NCBI GenBank assembly: GCA_022560025.1
Contig: JAFISE010000045.1
Span: 62,001 to 126,000, forward strand
Origin: Stagonosporopsis chrysanthemi
Lineage: Eukaryota; Ascomycota; Dothideomycetes; Pleosporales; Didymellaceae
Length of the DNA: 64,000 nucleotides
Direction: 5' to 3'
The notes below the pieces were generated by a model that saw only the letters and a program-made list of their open reading frames with translations, had not been told where the DNA came from and ran no database searches. Positions 11,387 to 21,518 of this stretch are shown one piece after another; within the stretch, counting starts at the first letter, position 1; each line of letters starts with the position of its first letter. Made by a program: the position numbers and the translations under genes.

Positions 11387-11925
11387 GATACCACGACTCA
11401 AGCGGGTTGGCATGATTGATGTATGTACCTTATTAGGAGTTTGTACAGGACTTAGCATAGTAAGAGGCGTTTTGGCGCGGACGGAAGCGTAGTCACGCAA
11501 ATCTAGTAAAAGTGTTTACACCCACATTAGATGTTTCATCTAAATGAGGACAGTAATGTCTTCCAAAAAAAATTATTACCTGATACCAGCCATAAACGAC
11601 TTATACGTTTGTGGCGTCTCACTCACTGCGAGAATGTCGGGACACACTTCAACGTATGCAATAGCATGTGCAATATATTCTACACCAACCAACCGCATCA
11701 TTTCCCCACGAGCGACGTCCCGGAGTATCAGCGCGATAGCGCAGATCACGTGTCTAATTGCGTCGAATCACGTCATCCGCTGTTTTCGCGCCCCCACCAA
11801 AACCCGTCCAGACGCGACTGCCCGAGTACTCGCCGATGACCCTTCCAATGTGCTGCAGTGCTCAGATTCAGCTCTTCCATAGCGACGAGTCTACACAGCG
11901 ACGAGCCGAACGCTACCCATAACCA
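11387..11925 (+). promoter_or_regulatory. Intergenic region between RPA190 and the dual zinc-cluster gene
   Basis: 539 bp, the AT-richer 3' region of RPA190 followed by the presumed promoter of the next gene. No coding potential is supported. Confidence 0.5.
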
Positions 11926-14550
11926 ATGGCGGATATTCCTGCATTACCAGATACGGGTGCTAAAAAGCAGCGGAGGCGTCCTGTGAATGGTACTACCACG
12001 GCGCGACTTTTTTGGGTGCAGTGGATGTGTCGGCTAACTAGCATCAGCGTGTGCGACTTGTCGGGCTAGAAAGGTGGGTTTGGTTACGACTTCATCAACG
12101 TTGTTTTGCAACTTTGGGTTATTGAGGGGATAGTAAAACGGCCTTCAGCGAACTTTGTTGGCTTGCTGCATTCATTCAATAGTGCTGGGAAAGATTTAGG
12201 CACTGACGTTGACTAGGTCAAGTGCGACGAGCGACCGGATGGATGCCTCAACTGCGAAAGACTACAGCTGAATTGTGTGCAAAACGGTGCACTCAGCGCA
12301 GGGGTCAAGCGATCAAGCGCCGCGTTGGAACCTCTCGGTATCAAGCGCAAACGTACCTTTCGCTCGTGCGTGTCCTGCCGGGATTCGAAAGTCAAGTGCT
12401 CGGGTGAAAGGCCGACTTGTGCTCGATGCGCACAGCGGTTGACGAGTTGCGTCTATGATGCAGAGACCAATGAACCGGCTTGGGTGCAGAGCATTGCTTC
12501 TACTACCGCGAGCGCCGTACCAAGTCCAGAGAATAGTCTGTCAACGCAGACTCAACAGATACCGAGGAATGCTTTCTCCTCGGCGCCGACGGATTTGGCG
12601 AATGTTAACTGTCCACCTGGACTGACCTGGTGAGTCGTTCCGCCATATCAGTGTCAATGGCTAACGTTGTACGTATAGGCTGTTTGCGCAACAATTGCCC
12701 CCAAGAGCACGATTGCACACTCTCCTCGAAGCCTACTTCAACAATGTTCAGCCAATCCGAGTGTTCGCTTTTGAACACAAGCCAACTTTCATGCGGATGC
12801 TTGACGAAGGCCAGCTTACCGATACGTCAGGCCAAGCCTTGCTGCACATCATGTGTGCTCTTGGTGCAAGGTTTTACGCATTAGAGTACAGTGAATCTTT
12901 TGCTCCACTGCCGAAAGAATTGATACAAAACGCTGGTACGCAGTGGGCCAAGATCGCAGAAGAGATGTTCTTCGCCGACTACAGTACGATTTCCACCACA
13001 AAGCTGAAGGTCCTGATCCTTCTTCACGACCAAGAAGCTAGGACGGGCAACTATGCCGGGTCATTCCTGCTCACCGGCCTGGTAATACGTATGGCACATG
13101 CGCTGCAACTGAACAATGAGACCTCTACAGATGTTTTGTGTAAGAAGGAAGGTCCAAATGAAGCTTCCGTAAGGGAATGCCAAAGGAGGCTGATGTGGGC
13201 CTGCTACATGCTGGACGTGTGGGCAGGGAGTGGAGTTGATCATTTGACAATATTGAACGAGAAGGATATCAAGATACAACTTCCCTGCAATGAGCGACAG
13301 TTCTTATTACAGATACCCGTCGTAACTGAAAGATTGGAAGAAGGGCAGACGCTAGACTTCATCCCGAAATCGGATCTGCCTGAGAAGCCTCGGGATAATC
13401 TTGGTATGGCGGCATACTACGTCCGCATCGTAAGCATATGGCGAAGAGTTTTGAGGTGAGTCGGCTTATGTATCCTGTCTCGGTTCGAAGCTGATTACAA
13501 AGATTCTCGAAACACATGAACGAGGAGCAACCTCCATGGGAACCCGGCTCAGAGTTCTCGCAACTAATTGAAGAAGTCCAGTCTTGGAGAGCAAGCCTGC
13601 CATCATGGTTGGACTTTTCCGCCGACAACATCTACATTCGGCGCGAGTCACACCAGCTGGGCGCTTTGTTTCTCAACCACTGCATGTACCATCACGTTCT
13701 ATGCGACATACATCGCATTTCTCTGCCGGACCTCTACCGGAATCAACAGCCGTATGATTTCCCGCCGGAACAGCACGCCTTTATGTCGCGATTACAGATG
13801 ATATGTTTCGAGCATGCTCAACTCATGTCCGTTCTTGTCGCTACAGTTCTGCAGCACGGCATCAAGCATTTCGCCGATCCCATCCTACCATCGTTTGTGT
13901 ACAACAGCAATCGCATCATGCTGTACCACATAGCTCGAATCCTGGACCATTCGAAGCCAGACTCCAGGACAGTCATTTCCCGAACAGTTGAACTTGTCCA
14001 ACAGAACAACAAGGCATTGAGAGAAATGTCCTTGATGTACCCTTTGGCGGAACCTTTGTACATAACCACAGAGCGATGGCTGGAGACTGTTCGCTCTGGT
14101 CTTGCCAAGGGCCAATCTAGCACATACATCGCGCCACAGGAACCGTCAGAAGTCCGCACCGAGGTTCAACAGGCTATCGAAGCCTCTGACCCCAATCTGA
14201 ACGATATCCAATCAGCCCAGCGAAATGCTCAGATCGCCCTTCTACCACCTGTGCCTAACGGCGTCGGCCAGTCTCCATCGACAGCAAGTGAATACGCCTA
14301 TCCCACGCCGACGAACGATCCAATGACATCGAGCCTTGCGACACTTGCGGATATTGCGACCCAGCCAGGGCAGCTTGGTCCCGTATTGCCCAGCGGTGTA
14401 TCGGCTGGCGACGTCGAGCAACCTGTTTTCGACCTGGACGACCTGCAGAACTTCTTCGAATGGGAGTCGAATAACGGAGAATATGCGCAGCTTACTGGCT
14501 TTGAAGGGTTCGGACCGTTGGGCTGGGCTAATAACTTTTCTACAATGTGA
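11926..14550 (+). CDS. Transcription factor with two tandem Zn2Cys6 clusters
   Basis: There are five exons: 11926-11989, 12048-12073 (a 26-nt micro-exon), 12217-12629, 12679-13455 and 13503-14550. The frame is preserved throughout; 775 aa. The first cluster (Cys 23, 26, 33, 40, 43, 50) is assembled across three exons: CATCRARK from the micro-exon, then VKCDERPDGCLNC. The second (Cys 81, 84, 91, 98, 101, 108) reads CVSCRDSKVKC then SGERPTCARC. Both have full C-x2-C-x6-C-x6-C-x2-C-x6-C spacing. A basic segment, IKRKR, precedes the second. The middle looks like a fungal-specific regulatory domain (for example FLLTGLVIRMAHALQL and RECQRRLMWACYMLDVWAG). The tail is Asp/Pro-rich and may be activating. 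Likely a nuclear DNA-binding regulator; target unknown. Most family members have only one cluster. Confidence 0.88.
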
Positions 14551-16416
14551 TCAGATCAGTCCACCTCAGAGGAATCCAGCAGGAACACATTTTTCCCAAG
14601 CTGCGTGCCGTGTCAATCGGTCGAGGAGCCGCGACAGCGCGGCTTGTCGGAGTGGCGCGCGACACTCGGGTTATACGACCGTGTAACTTGATATACCATT
14701 TCACGCACGGGACAACGAAGCGCACCATAGACCGCTTGAGGCCGCAAAGGGCGCTGCAGAGGGACTGTCCCGAGGCTTGTTACAAATGGTGGGTCTTGCA
14801 GAGAGAAGCCATATTTCGATCTGCCCTACCCATATTCAGGTCCAGACCGCCAATAGGTAGAGATCAACGTTGGAGGAACGCGTCAAGCGGGTTCTTGTGC
14901 CTCACTCTGGCTTACGCTTCAGGGGCCGAATACGACAGTCCGATGATACGAGATTCATAAAATCACGAATCAGTTAGCAACGCTGCTCAGTTCTGCAAAA
15001 AGGCGAAGCTGCACAAGGCTGAAGATGCAACATACACACCGGTGAGCATAGCATTCTAGGCGCCAGGAGTAGGTCAGAGTTGAGGATCCACGTTGCTTCT
15101 TGAAGGACGCCTCTGAGCGAGTTGTAGGTTGCCGACAGTCGACCTCCCAAGATAGCCACCTCATGACTGGCCAAATGGAGAGTAAGACCCATATAATCGG
15201 ATTTATGCTTGCCATGCAAGGATGAGTAGCCGCAGTGATGTGCAAGCTGTAGTTCGCCTCAGCCCCGACGCACAGGTCAAGCTTTCACGCCAAGCCGGTG
15301 CACGCGCTACAGCACCCCTAAAGCAGGGCTGAACCGAGCGTCACAGGGGTCGCGTTTCCCCTTTCGTATTCAATATGGAGCACACGGCACCTAGCGCTCG
15401 TTCTCCATGCTTTTGCACATTGAAAGACGGATTTGTCGTTCGGCTGCACCAGGTCTGTCGATTTTATGGAGGCAGCGTTGGAGACTGCTCTCACAGCATC
15501 CAATCAGAGATTGCAAGTCCAACAACAAGAGTGACATGAATTCCAAGCAAGCCAAGACCAGTCTCTTGGAAAGATGCATCAGAGCTGAAGTAAATCAGGC
15601 ATCAACCAGTCACCAGTAGTAATGGCACAGGCAACCGCATGCGCGTAGAACAACACGACAGCGTGGCTTGCGTTTGATGACTGTCGTATTCTAGAGGCTA
15701 TCGATTCTGCCCGCCCTGGAGCCGGAACTTCTGCATGAGGGCTGGCTCGACGAATGTGGCAGCGCCGGAACATAGCCGCGTCGGTGTTCTCGGAACTTGG
15801 ACGCCCGACATCGCCTTTGCGCGTCCCCAGAACGCCACGTCCCGCTTACTACGCCACGCTAAGTCCAACATACCAACGTGCCACGGCGGGTACCTGAATG
15901 GATCTGGTCGCTTCGCGGTCATGGTGCGGCGTCTGGGCTGTAAATGATCGTGTTTCCTTCTTGAGGCGAACTTCGCCATTGGAGCTGACGGCGAGCAGAC
16001 TGGAAAGCTGGCATTGAACGTCAGGCCACAGCGAGCATTACGATGACACAGAGACAATGCAAATCCCATGTTAACATCCACAGCCGCGAACGTGGGGCAT
16101 GGTTGCTAAATACGGCTCTTCTTATTAAACCTTTCCCTGATTGTGGATCCTTTAGCCTACCGGCGCAGTAAGTACCGGTTCAGAAGTCTCGATCCCAGCG
16201 AGCGGGTAGATACAGTCAGAAATCAGGGGTAGCACCATTCACCTGTGTCCAAGCTTGCACCTCAGATCATATATGAGGCTGCAGCTCTTGCAATATTCTC
16301 TTCTCCATCCACAGTCATTCTTGGACCAATCACTCTTTGGCACTCATTCCGAGCGTCGACCACACTCTTTTTTTTTATCTTACCTAAGTCACTCGTTAAT
16401 CTAATATCTAATCATC
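14551..16416. other. 1.9-kb intergenic region, promoter of the surface-protein gene at its right end
   Basis: No gene is supported; the open frames here (for example 127 codons on the minus strand at 15698-16081) resemble nothing and have no splice context. The last 150 bp look like a promoter and leader: a CCAAT box at 16326-16330 and a pyrimidine-rich stretch with nine T ahead of the ATG at 16417. Confidence 0.5.
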
Positions 16417-18909
16417 ATGCGTTACGCTCTCATCTTCGCCGGTGTTGCGGCGGCGTACGACGCCTATGGCTACAACGGCTATGGCGAAGAGCACGCCAGC
16501 TCCAGCTCCAGCACCCCCGCTGTGAAGTACTCCTCTTCCGTTCCCGCTTATGGCGGCTACGGAGACGACTACAAGACCTCGTCCGCGCCGGCTCCCAGCA
16601 AGACCTCCAGCTCCAAGATTGGCTACACCACCATCACTCCGGGATACGGCAAGCAGCCCGTGACCGTCACCTCCCAGTACCAGGCCTACCCCACCTGTGG
16701 TGCCGCTGGCTCTGATGGAAAGTCCTGCGATCACTGGAAGGAGGACAAGTATGTCTCCACTGTGATCACCGACTACAACTCCAAGAAGGTCACTGTTACC
16801 GATGTTGAGAAGCCCGTCACCTGCTTCCACACCAAGTCGACCATCACTCACTACCCCACCGCCTCTGTCCCTGCCGGTCACGCTTACCCCACTGGAAGCT
16901 ATGGCTCTGAGCACAAGAACAGCACCAAGCCCTGGTACGAGATGTACGAGAAGGTCCACGAGATCAAGTACAAGGACCTTGGCGCTCACGGCCTTCCCGG
17001 CTACGGCGGCTCCGGTCTCTGCAAGTCTTGCGACGACGAGCAGCCCTACAAGGTCAAGGAGTACAAGGACGGAAAGTGGTCTGAGTACGAGAAGACTGCC
17101 ATCTACAAGGCACCTACTCCCGATGTCAAGACGTACGAGAAGCCCGGTGTCTACACCGAGCCTGCAAAGGATGTTACAGTCAGTTACACCATGACCAAGC
17201 CTTCTGAGGCCACGACTACCGCTAAGGCTGGTGTTCCTATCACCTACGGCGGCGTCACCACCGACTTCAAGGAGACCGGTGTCAAGACTTGCGCTTACGG
17301 CGCCTACGAGACCGGCAAGGACAACAACGGCAACGATGTCACTTCCACCGTTGTCAAGACCGTCACAGTGACCGTCTCCACCACGGGCAAGTACGAGGTC
17401 GCCAAGCCCACAACCACCGTCTACGAGCACGACCAGGACGTTGTTTACCCCACAATCTCCGTCTACCAGCCCGGCGTCTACCACAAGGATGCCCAGACCG
17501 TGACTATCACCAAGGCCGGTCAGACCGCGTCCTGCGACTACAAGCAGACCAAGACCTACCCTGCAACGCCCGAGAAGACTCCCGTCCATGGCAGCGAGTA
17601 CCCTCACGGCGGCGAGCAGCCCCACGGCAGCGAGTACCCCCACGGCAGCGAGCAACCCCACGGCAGCGAGTACCCTCACGGCAGCGAGTACCCTCACGGC
17701 GGCGAGCAGCCCCACGGCAGCGAGTACCCTCACGGCAGCGAGCAACCCCACGGCAGCGAGTACCCTCACGGCAGCGAGTACCCCCACGGCAGCGAGCAAC
17801 CCCACGGCAGCGAGTACCCTCACGGCAGCGAGTACCCCCACGGCGGCAGCCCGTCCTCCAAGCCGTCTGTCGAGACCAAGACCGAGTACAAGCCCAACTA
17901 CCCGGCTTCATCTCCCCATGCTTCCCAGTCTAGCAGCAAGCCTGACGACAAGTACCCTGCTACCTCCAGTACTCCTTACTACGGCGCTTCCACTCCTGTG
18001 TACGAGGAGCACGCGAGCTCGAGCACACCTTGCAGCAGCAGCACCCCTGCTGTTGAGACCAAGACATCGAGCGCTCCTTACTACCCGGAGACTCAAGTCA
18101 GCTCTTCGTCCAAGCCTTCTGTCGAGACAAAGACATCGAGCGTTCCTTACTACCCAGAGTCGACTCCCGTCTATGATACTGTAAAGAGCTCCTCCACACC
18201 TTGCAGCAGCAGCACCCCTGCTGTTGAGACCAAGACATCGAGCGCTCCTTACTACCCGGAGACTCAAGTCAGCTCTTCGTCCAAGCCTTCCGTCGAGACC
18301 AAGACCTCCAGCGCGCCTTACTACGGCGAGACTCCTGCCAGCTCCTCCACTCCCGTCTACGACACTGCGAAGAGCTCTTCCACGCCCTGCTCCAGCAGCC
18401 TGTCCACTCCCGTTGTCTCAAAGACCACGTCTGAGGAGTACCCATCTTCGACCCCCGTCTACGACAACTCCTACCCCCCTACTGGCGACAAGACCTCCTC
18501 CGTTCCCTCTTACCCCGCCACAACAACTGTTCCCAACTACGAGGGCACAACCAGCACCCCCTGCCCCAGCTCCACCGTCCCCGTCGATGGCTACAAGAGC
18601 TCCGCCTACCCTGAAGTCCCTGTAGCCTCGTCCAGCGCTCCCGCTTACCCCGAGGTCCCTGTAGCTTCTTCCACCGCCTCTTCGTATGATGCCTACCCCA
18701 CCGCCTCCCCCTCCAGCTACGACGACAACAGCAAGCCCAGCTACACTCCCGAGCCTTCCAAGACCGCGGAAGCCTACCCCGAGGCGTCCAGCGCGTACCC
18801 CGAGGCGCCCAAGGACAACAGCTACGAGTCCAGCAGCGGCTACGGCTACGCCAAGCGCGCGGGTGCTGTCCAGCGCCGCCAGGCGGCCGTTGCGAAGCGC
18901 AACAACTAA
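16417..18909 (+). CDS. Secreted repeat-rich cell-surface protein
   Basis: Single exon, 830 aa. It opens with a short signal-like segment (MRYALIFAGVAAA), then Tyr/Gly-rich sequence. Residues of about 80-390 contain Thr/Val-rich beta-type stretches such as TVVKTVTVTVSTTGKYEV and a few spaced Cys. Residues 391-478 are a hexapeptide array HGS/GE(Y/Q)P. The rest is Ser/Thr/Pro-rich with longer repeats of the type SSTPCSSSTPAVETKTSS and YYPETQVSSSSKPSVETK, as expected for heavily O-mannosylated wall proteins. The end, YAKRAGAVQRRQAAVAKRNN, holds dibasic KR/RR sites that Kex2 could cut. No GPI signal is visible. I do not recognise a named family. Role inferred: wall or extracellular-matrix component; the His/Glu-rich array could bind metal ions. 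Confidence 0.8.
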   Translation: MRYALIFAGVAAAYDAYGYNGYGEEHASSSSSTPAVKYSSSVPAYGGYGDDYKTSSAPAPSKTSSSKIGYTTITPGYGKQPVTVTSQYQAYPTCGAAGSDGKSCDHWKEDKYVSTVITDYNSKKVTVTDVEKPVTCFHTKSTITHYPTASVPAGHAYPTGSYGSEHKNSTKPWYEMYEKVHEIKYKDLGAHGLPGYGGSGLCKSCDDEQPYKVKEYKDGKWSEYEKTAIYKAPTPDVKTYEKPGVYTEPAKDVTVSYTMTKPSEATTTAKAGVPITYGGVTTDFKETGVKTCAYGAYETGKDNNGNDVTSTVVKTVTVTVSTTGKYEVAKPTTTVYEHDQDVVYPTISVYQPGVYHKDAQTVTITKAGQTASCDYKQTKTYPATPEKTPVHGSEYPHGGEQPHGSEYPHGSEQPHGSEYPHGSEYPHGGEQPHGSEYPHGSEQPHGSEYPHGSEYPHGSEQPHGSEYPHGSEYPHGGSPSSKPSVETKTEYKPNYPASSPHASQSSSKPDDKYPATSSTPYYGASTPVYEEHASSSTPCSSSTPAVETKTSSAPYYPETQVSSSSKPSVETKTSSVPYYPESTPVYDTVKSSSTPCSSSTPAVETKTSSAPYYPETQVSSSSKPSVETKTSSAPYYGETPASSSTPVYDTAKSSSTPCSSSLSTPVVSKTTSEEYPSSTPVYDNSYPPTGDKTSSVPSYPATTTVPNYEGTTSTPCPSSTVPVDGYKSSAYPEVPVASSSAPAYPEVPVASSTASSYDAYPTASPSSYDDNSKPSYTPEPSKTAEAYPEASSAYPEAPKDNSYESSSGYGYAKRAGAVQRRQAAVAKRNN
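17587..17850 (+). repeat. 18-bp coding minisatellite (HGSEYP/HGSEQP)
   Basis: Fourteen complete 18-bp units plus a partial HGGS unit. The fifth residue alternates Y and Q in the order YQYQY-YQYQY-YQY-Y, so a larger 90-bp unit is nested in the array. Three of the Q or terminal units carry Gly for Ser. The codons are nearly identical, which suggests recent expansion. Confidence 0.95.
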
Positions 18910-19724
18910 GCTTGCATGCTGATCGGCTCGGTTGCGAGGCAGTCTTGTGGAGGCATTTCTTTGTGTTGACCGTTCATTTGTTTGGAGGAGAAAGGTGCCA
19001 GAATGACTGTAGATGTTTCGTAAACTTTAATCTCATGCAAATGTCTTGATATGTTCTAGGTCGCTTGCTGTCTTAGTGTCTGTGCTGGTTCTACTTGCAA
19101 GTGAAGTTTGTCGCCGGAAGTTTTCCGTGGTTGAGGTTGCTTAGATATTGGCTGTTGTCAGAGCAGGTGCTTGAGCTTGTGACAGTGCTGTTGCGTGAGG
19201 TGCAGCTGTTTACTCCTCTGATTGTCATTTCCATCGTCATGGCTTCCATACCGTGAAACAGTTTGCCACGGAGCATAACAAATGTTCGACGACGTTGAGA
19301 TGAAATGTGTTCAGAGGGTTTCTTGCCAGCAATTTAGCCCATATCCTGCTCCAAATACATTGGCCTTTCAGTGATTCTGCTTTGGTAGACGATCCGTATA
19401 GTGCTGCCTCCGCTGTCGCGAGCAGTTGCGAGCAGATGCGAACTTTAGATCAATAGCATAGGCATCACGAAACGGGGCCCGTTTTCCACAACGCTCGAGT
19501 GCAGTCTGCAAGATACTCTTTTACTGTCCAGATGGTATTTTCAGTCATACTGGCTGCCTTGTATCGGGCGTCTAGAGACTGAGAGACATCAGCGCACCGT
19601 CAAAGATGTGTCTTGCTTCCATGTTCCATCCCAAATGTCTCGCTACAACTCTGTCGAGTATGAACGATACTGTCCATGGGACACATAAAGTTCCTGGCCG
19701 GGTTCAATTCAGACTTTAAACAAC
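18910..19724. other. Intergenic region
   Basis: About 0.8 kb: the 3' region of the surface-protein gene and the promoter of the next gene. A short duplication, CGAGCAGTTGCGAGCAGATG, lies at about 19419-19438. Nothing else is seen. Confidence 0.5.
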
Positions 19725-20841
19725 ATGACTTTCACAAGGCTTCGCAACGACTTTGGTCCGATGTCGCCAGAGCGCATCAGACACTTCGAAAGTGAGTTTT
19801 CCATGATTACAAAGACGAACAGTAAACTAACAGGTCCGGCAAGCGATCCGCAAGACACGCGTCCCTTGCTACCTCTTCCGCGCGTTCACCACGGCGAGCG
19901 GAGGTGGTCAACATCTCGCCATCAACAATGAACGAGAGATCGTGCCTCACGGGATGATGAACGGTAGTAAGCTGGACTTCTACAACAAATCAGAGGGCGA
20001 ACTCCGGGTATTGGTCCTTACCCATATGTGCGGCGGTAAATACCCTCTCACACTATGCACCTCGTGGGCGGCAAGTCTCTTCAGTGTGCTCTGCTACGCG
20101 ACCTACCTCGCGCAGAAGCATGAGGTGTGGTTAACAGTCATCGATACATATCTGCTAAAAAATGTGCATGTATTCAACGACGAGGACCTAGTCGGAGTTG
20201 GCAGTCTTGAGTATCAAGCCTATGGGCGTATTTGTGGTGCGGGCTACAAGGCCATCAGATTCAGTGCCGTTCTCGATGCCGGAATGTACCGATTGCTCCC
20301 CGAGCTGGAGTCCTGGGTGCCTCCATCTCCAAATCACCTCACTCCCGAGTGTTTCGGGGCCGATTTCCGCGACCGGGTGTTTGCTTCCCCTATCATGGCT
20401 GTCACGACGGACGATGTGGAAGTTGTAAACAGGATCGGTTCATTGTTCGGAACACTGGCTTTGCCGGTCATCTTGGCTGCGCTCTCCCTCCGACCTCGTA
20501 GCTGGTTGCTCTCGCCGGAATACAGGCTCCCAATCGACCTGTACAAAGCGCTTGCTGAGGCTGTTAGTGCTGAGGTTGTCCATGCGGAGATCGGAAAATG
20601 GCTCAAGTATGAACCTGTTTTCTTTGGCGAATTTATAGACGTCAAACAGTGCATTGCTCTTTTGCTATTGTTGCTATACCACATGGCGCAGCACAACAAA
20701 CGCAAACGCCGCACTAAGGAGGCTGATGACATGGACACTGATTGCATGGACACTGATGACATGAACACTGATGACATGAGTGTTGAAAAGGACTGGAAGA
20801 ATATCTTGCGACCGAGAGCAAAAAGGCCGCGTCTAGAGTAA
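19725..20841 (+). CDS. Uncharacterised protein, DUF7587-like
   Basis: Two exons are proposed, 19725-19791 and 19844-20841, giving 354 aa. The intron starts GTGAGT and contains AAACTAACAG. The AG three bases after the branch A breaks the frame, but the next one (GGCAAG, 19842-19843) restores it, joining RHFET to IRKTRVPCYLFRAFTTASGG. From memory, the blocks CYLFRAFTTASGGGQ, IVPHGMMNG, CTSWAASLFSVLCYA and YQAYGRICGAGYKAI resemble a Pezizomycotina family annotated DUF7587, function unknown. The C-terminus is basic (KRKRRTK, RAKRPRLE, possible nuclear signals) and carries a short acidic repeat of MDTDD type near 20730-20780. No signal peptide. The role is unknown and the family link is a recollection, not a search. 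Confidence 0.7.
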
Positions 20842-21094
20842 GTCTGGAAACCATCATGTCCTTGTTGGGGATGTCTTATGAGAAGGAATTCGCGGACCAC
20901 CTTGGCAACTGATCTTTGGACTATTTATCCACGCACGCACGTAGATATGTCTAGGATTTCCTTATATTTGTTGCTTTATCTTCCACTCCAATACTGATCT
21001 TCATCTATCTCAGCAACTGTACAAATCATCCACGATCGCTACTGTATCTTGTACTCTGGAGCGCAAGTCGATGAATTACACTGTTACACGCGCA

Positions 21095-21265
21095 TTACAC
21101 TTTCTCTGAGGCAATGTGAGCTACTGCTGCACCTTCGCGACTTTTTCTCGTGCTTCGCCATTCTACCAACGCCGCGCCGATCATGCTGACTGCCACGAGC
21201 CCGACGCCGGCAAGGAATGCGCTAAGAAGGGCATCCTGGTAGCTCTTGATGACCATGCCGACGTC
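21095..21265 (-). pseudogene. Orphan 3' exon of a membrane transporter (MFS-like)
   Basis: Right after a CACAG acceptor (21270-21266), the minus strand reads 56 codons to a TAA: DVGMVIKSYQDALLSAF, then a hydrophobic helix LAGVGLVAVSMIGAALVEW, then a basic/hydrophilic tail ending ASEKV. This looks like the last transmembrane helix and cytosolic tail of an MFS-type transporter. The preceding 250 bp hold no matching upstream exons, and the next gene upstream is a complete permease with its own stop. It is read as a remnant. It could instead be an unannotated exon of an alternative permease transcript or a chance frame. Confidence 0.35.
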
Positions 21266-21518
21266 CTGTGGAATTTACACTGTAATAGCCAATCACAGTG
21301 ACCACGCCCACGAGAAATGGATTACACGGCTCGAGGTCAAGCTCCAAGAGAGCTGAATGGTCGCAACCTAGGGCGAGCTACGAAGCAGATGCTCGACCCA
21401 AGCTTTTCCTAAGCTTCCAAGCTTTGCCTTGGCGCCACAGTATCTTGATACTGACTGCTGAAAGTTCAGAGCTGTTCTTCGCTCATGGGTTGGTGTCTTT
21501 GCGTTTCGATAAACCATT

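Noticed and set aside
16159..16210. tRNA-like stretch with a B-box-like GTCTCGATCCC
   Set aside because: It spans only about 52 nt, the acceptor arms do not pair fully and there is no A box.
16408..17841. 477-codon minus-strand frame opposite the surface-protein gene
   Set aside because: Its sequence is a product of the 18-bp array (repeating LAAVRV units). The plus-strand frame has the signal peptide, leader and better composition.
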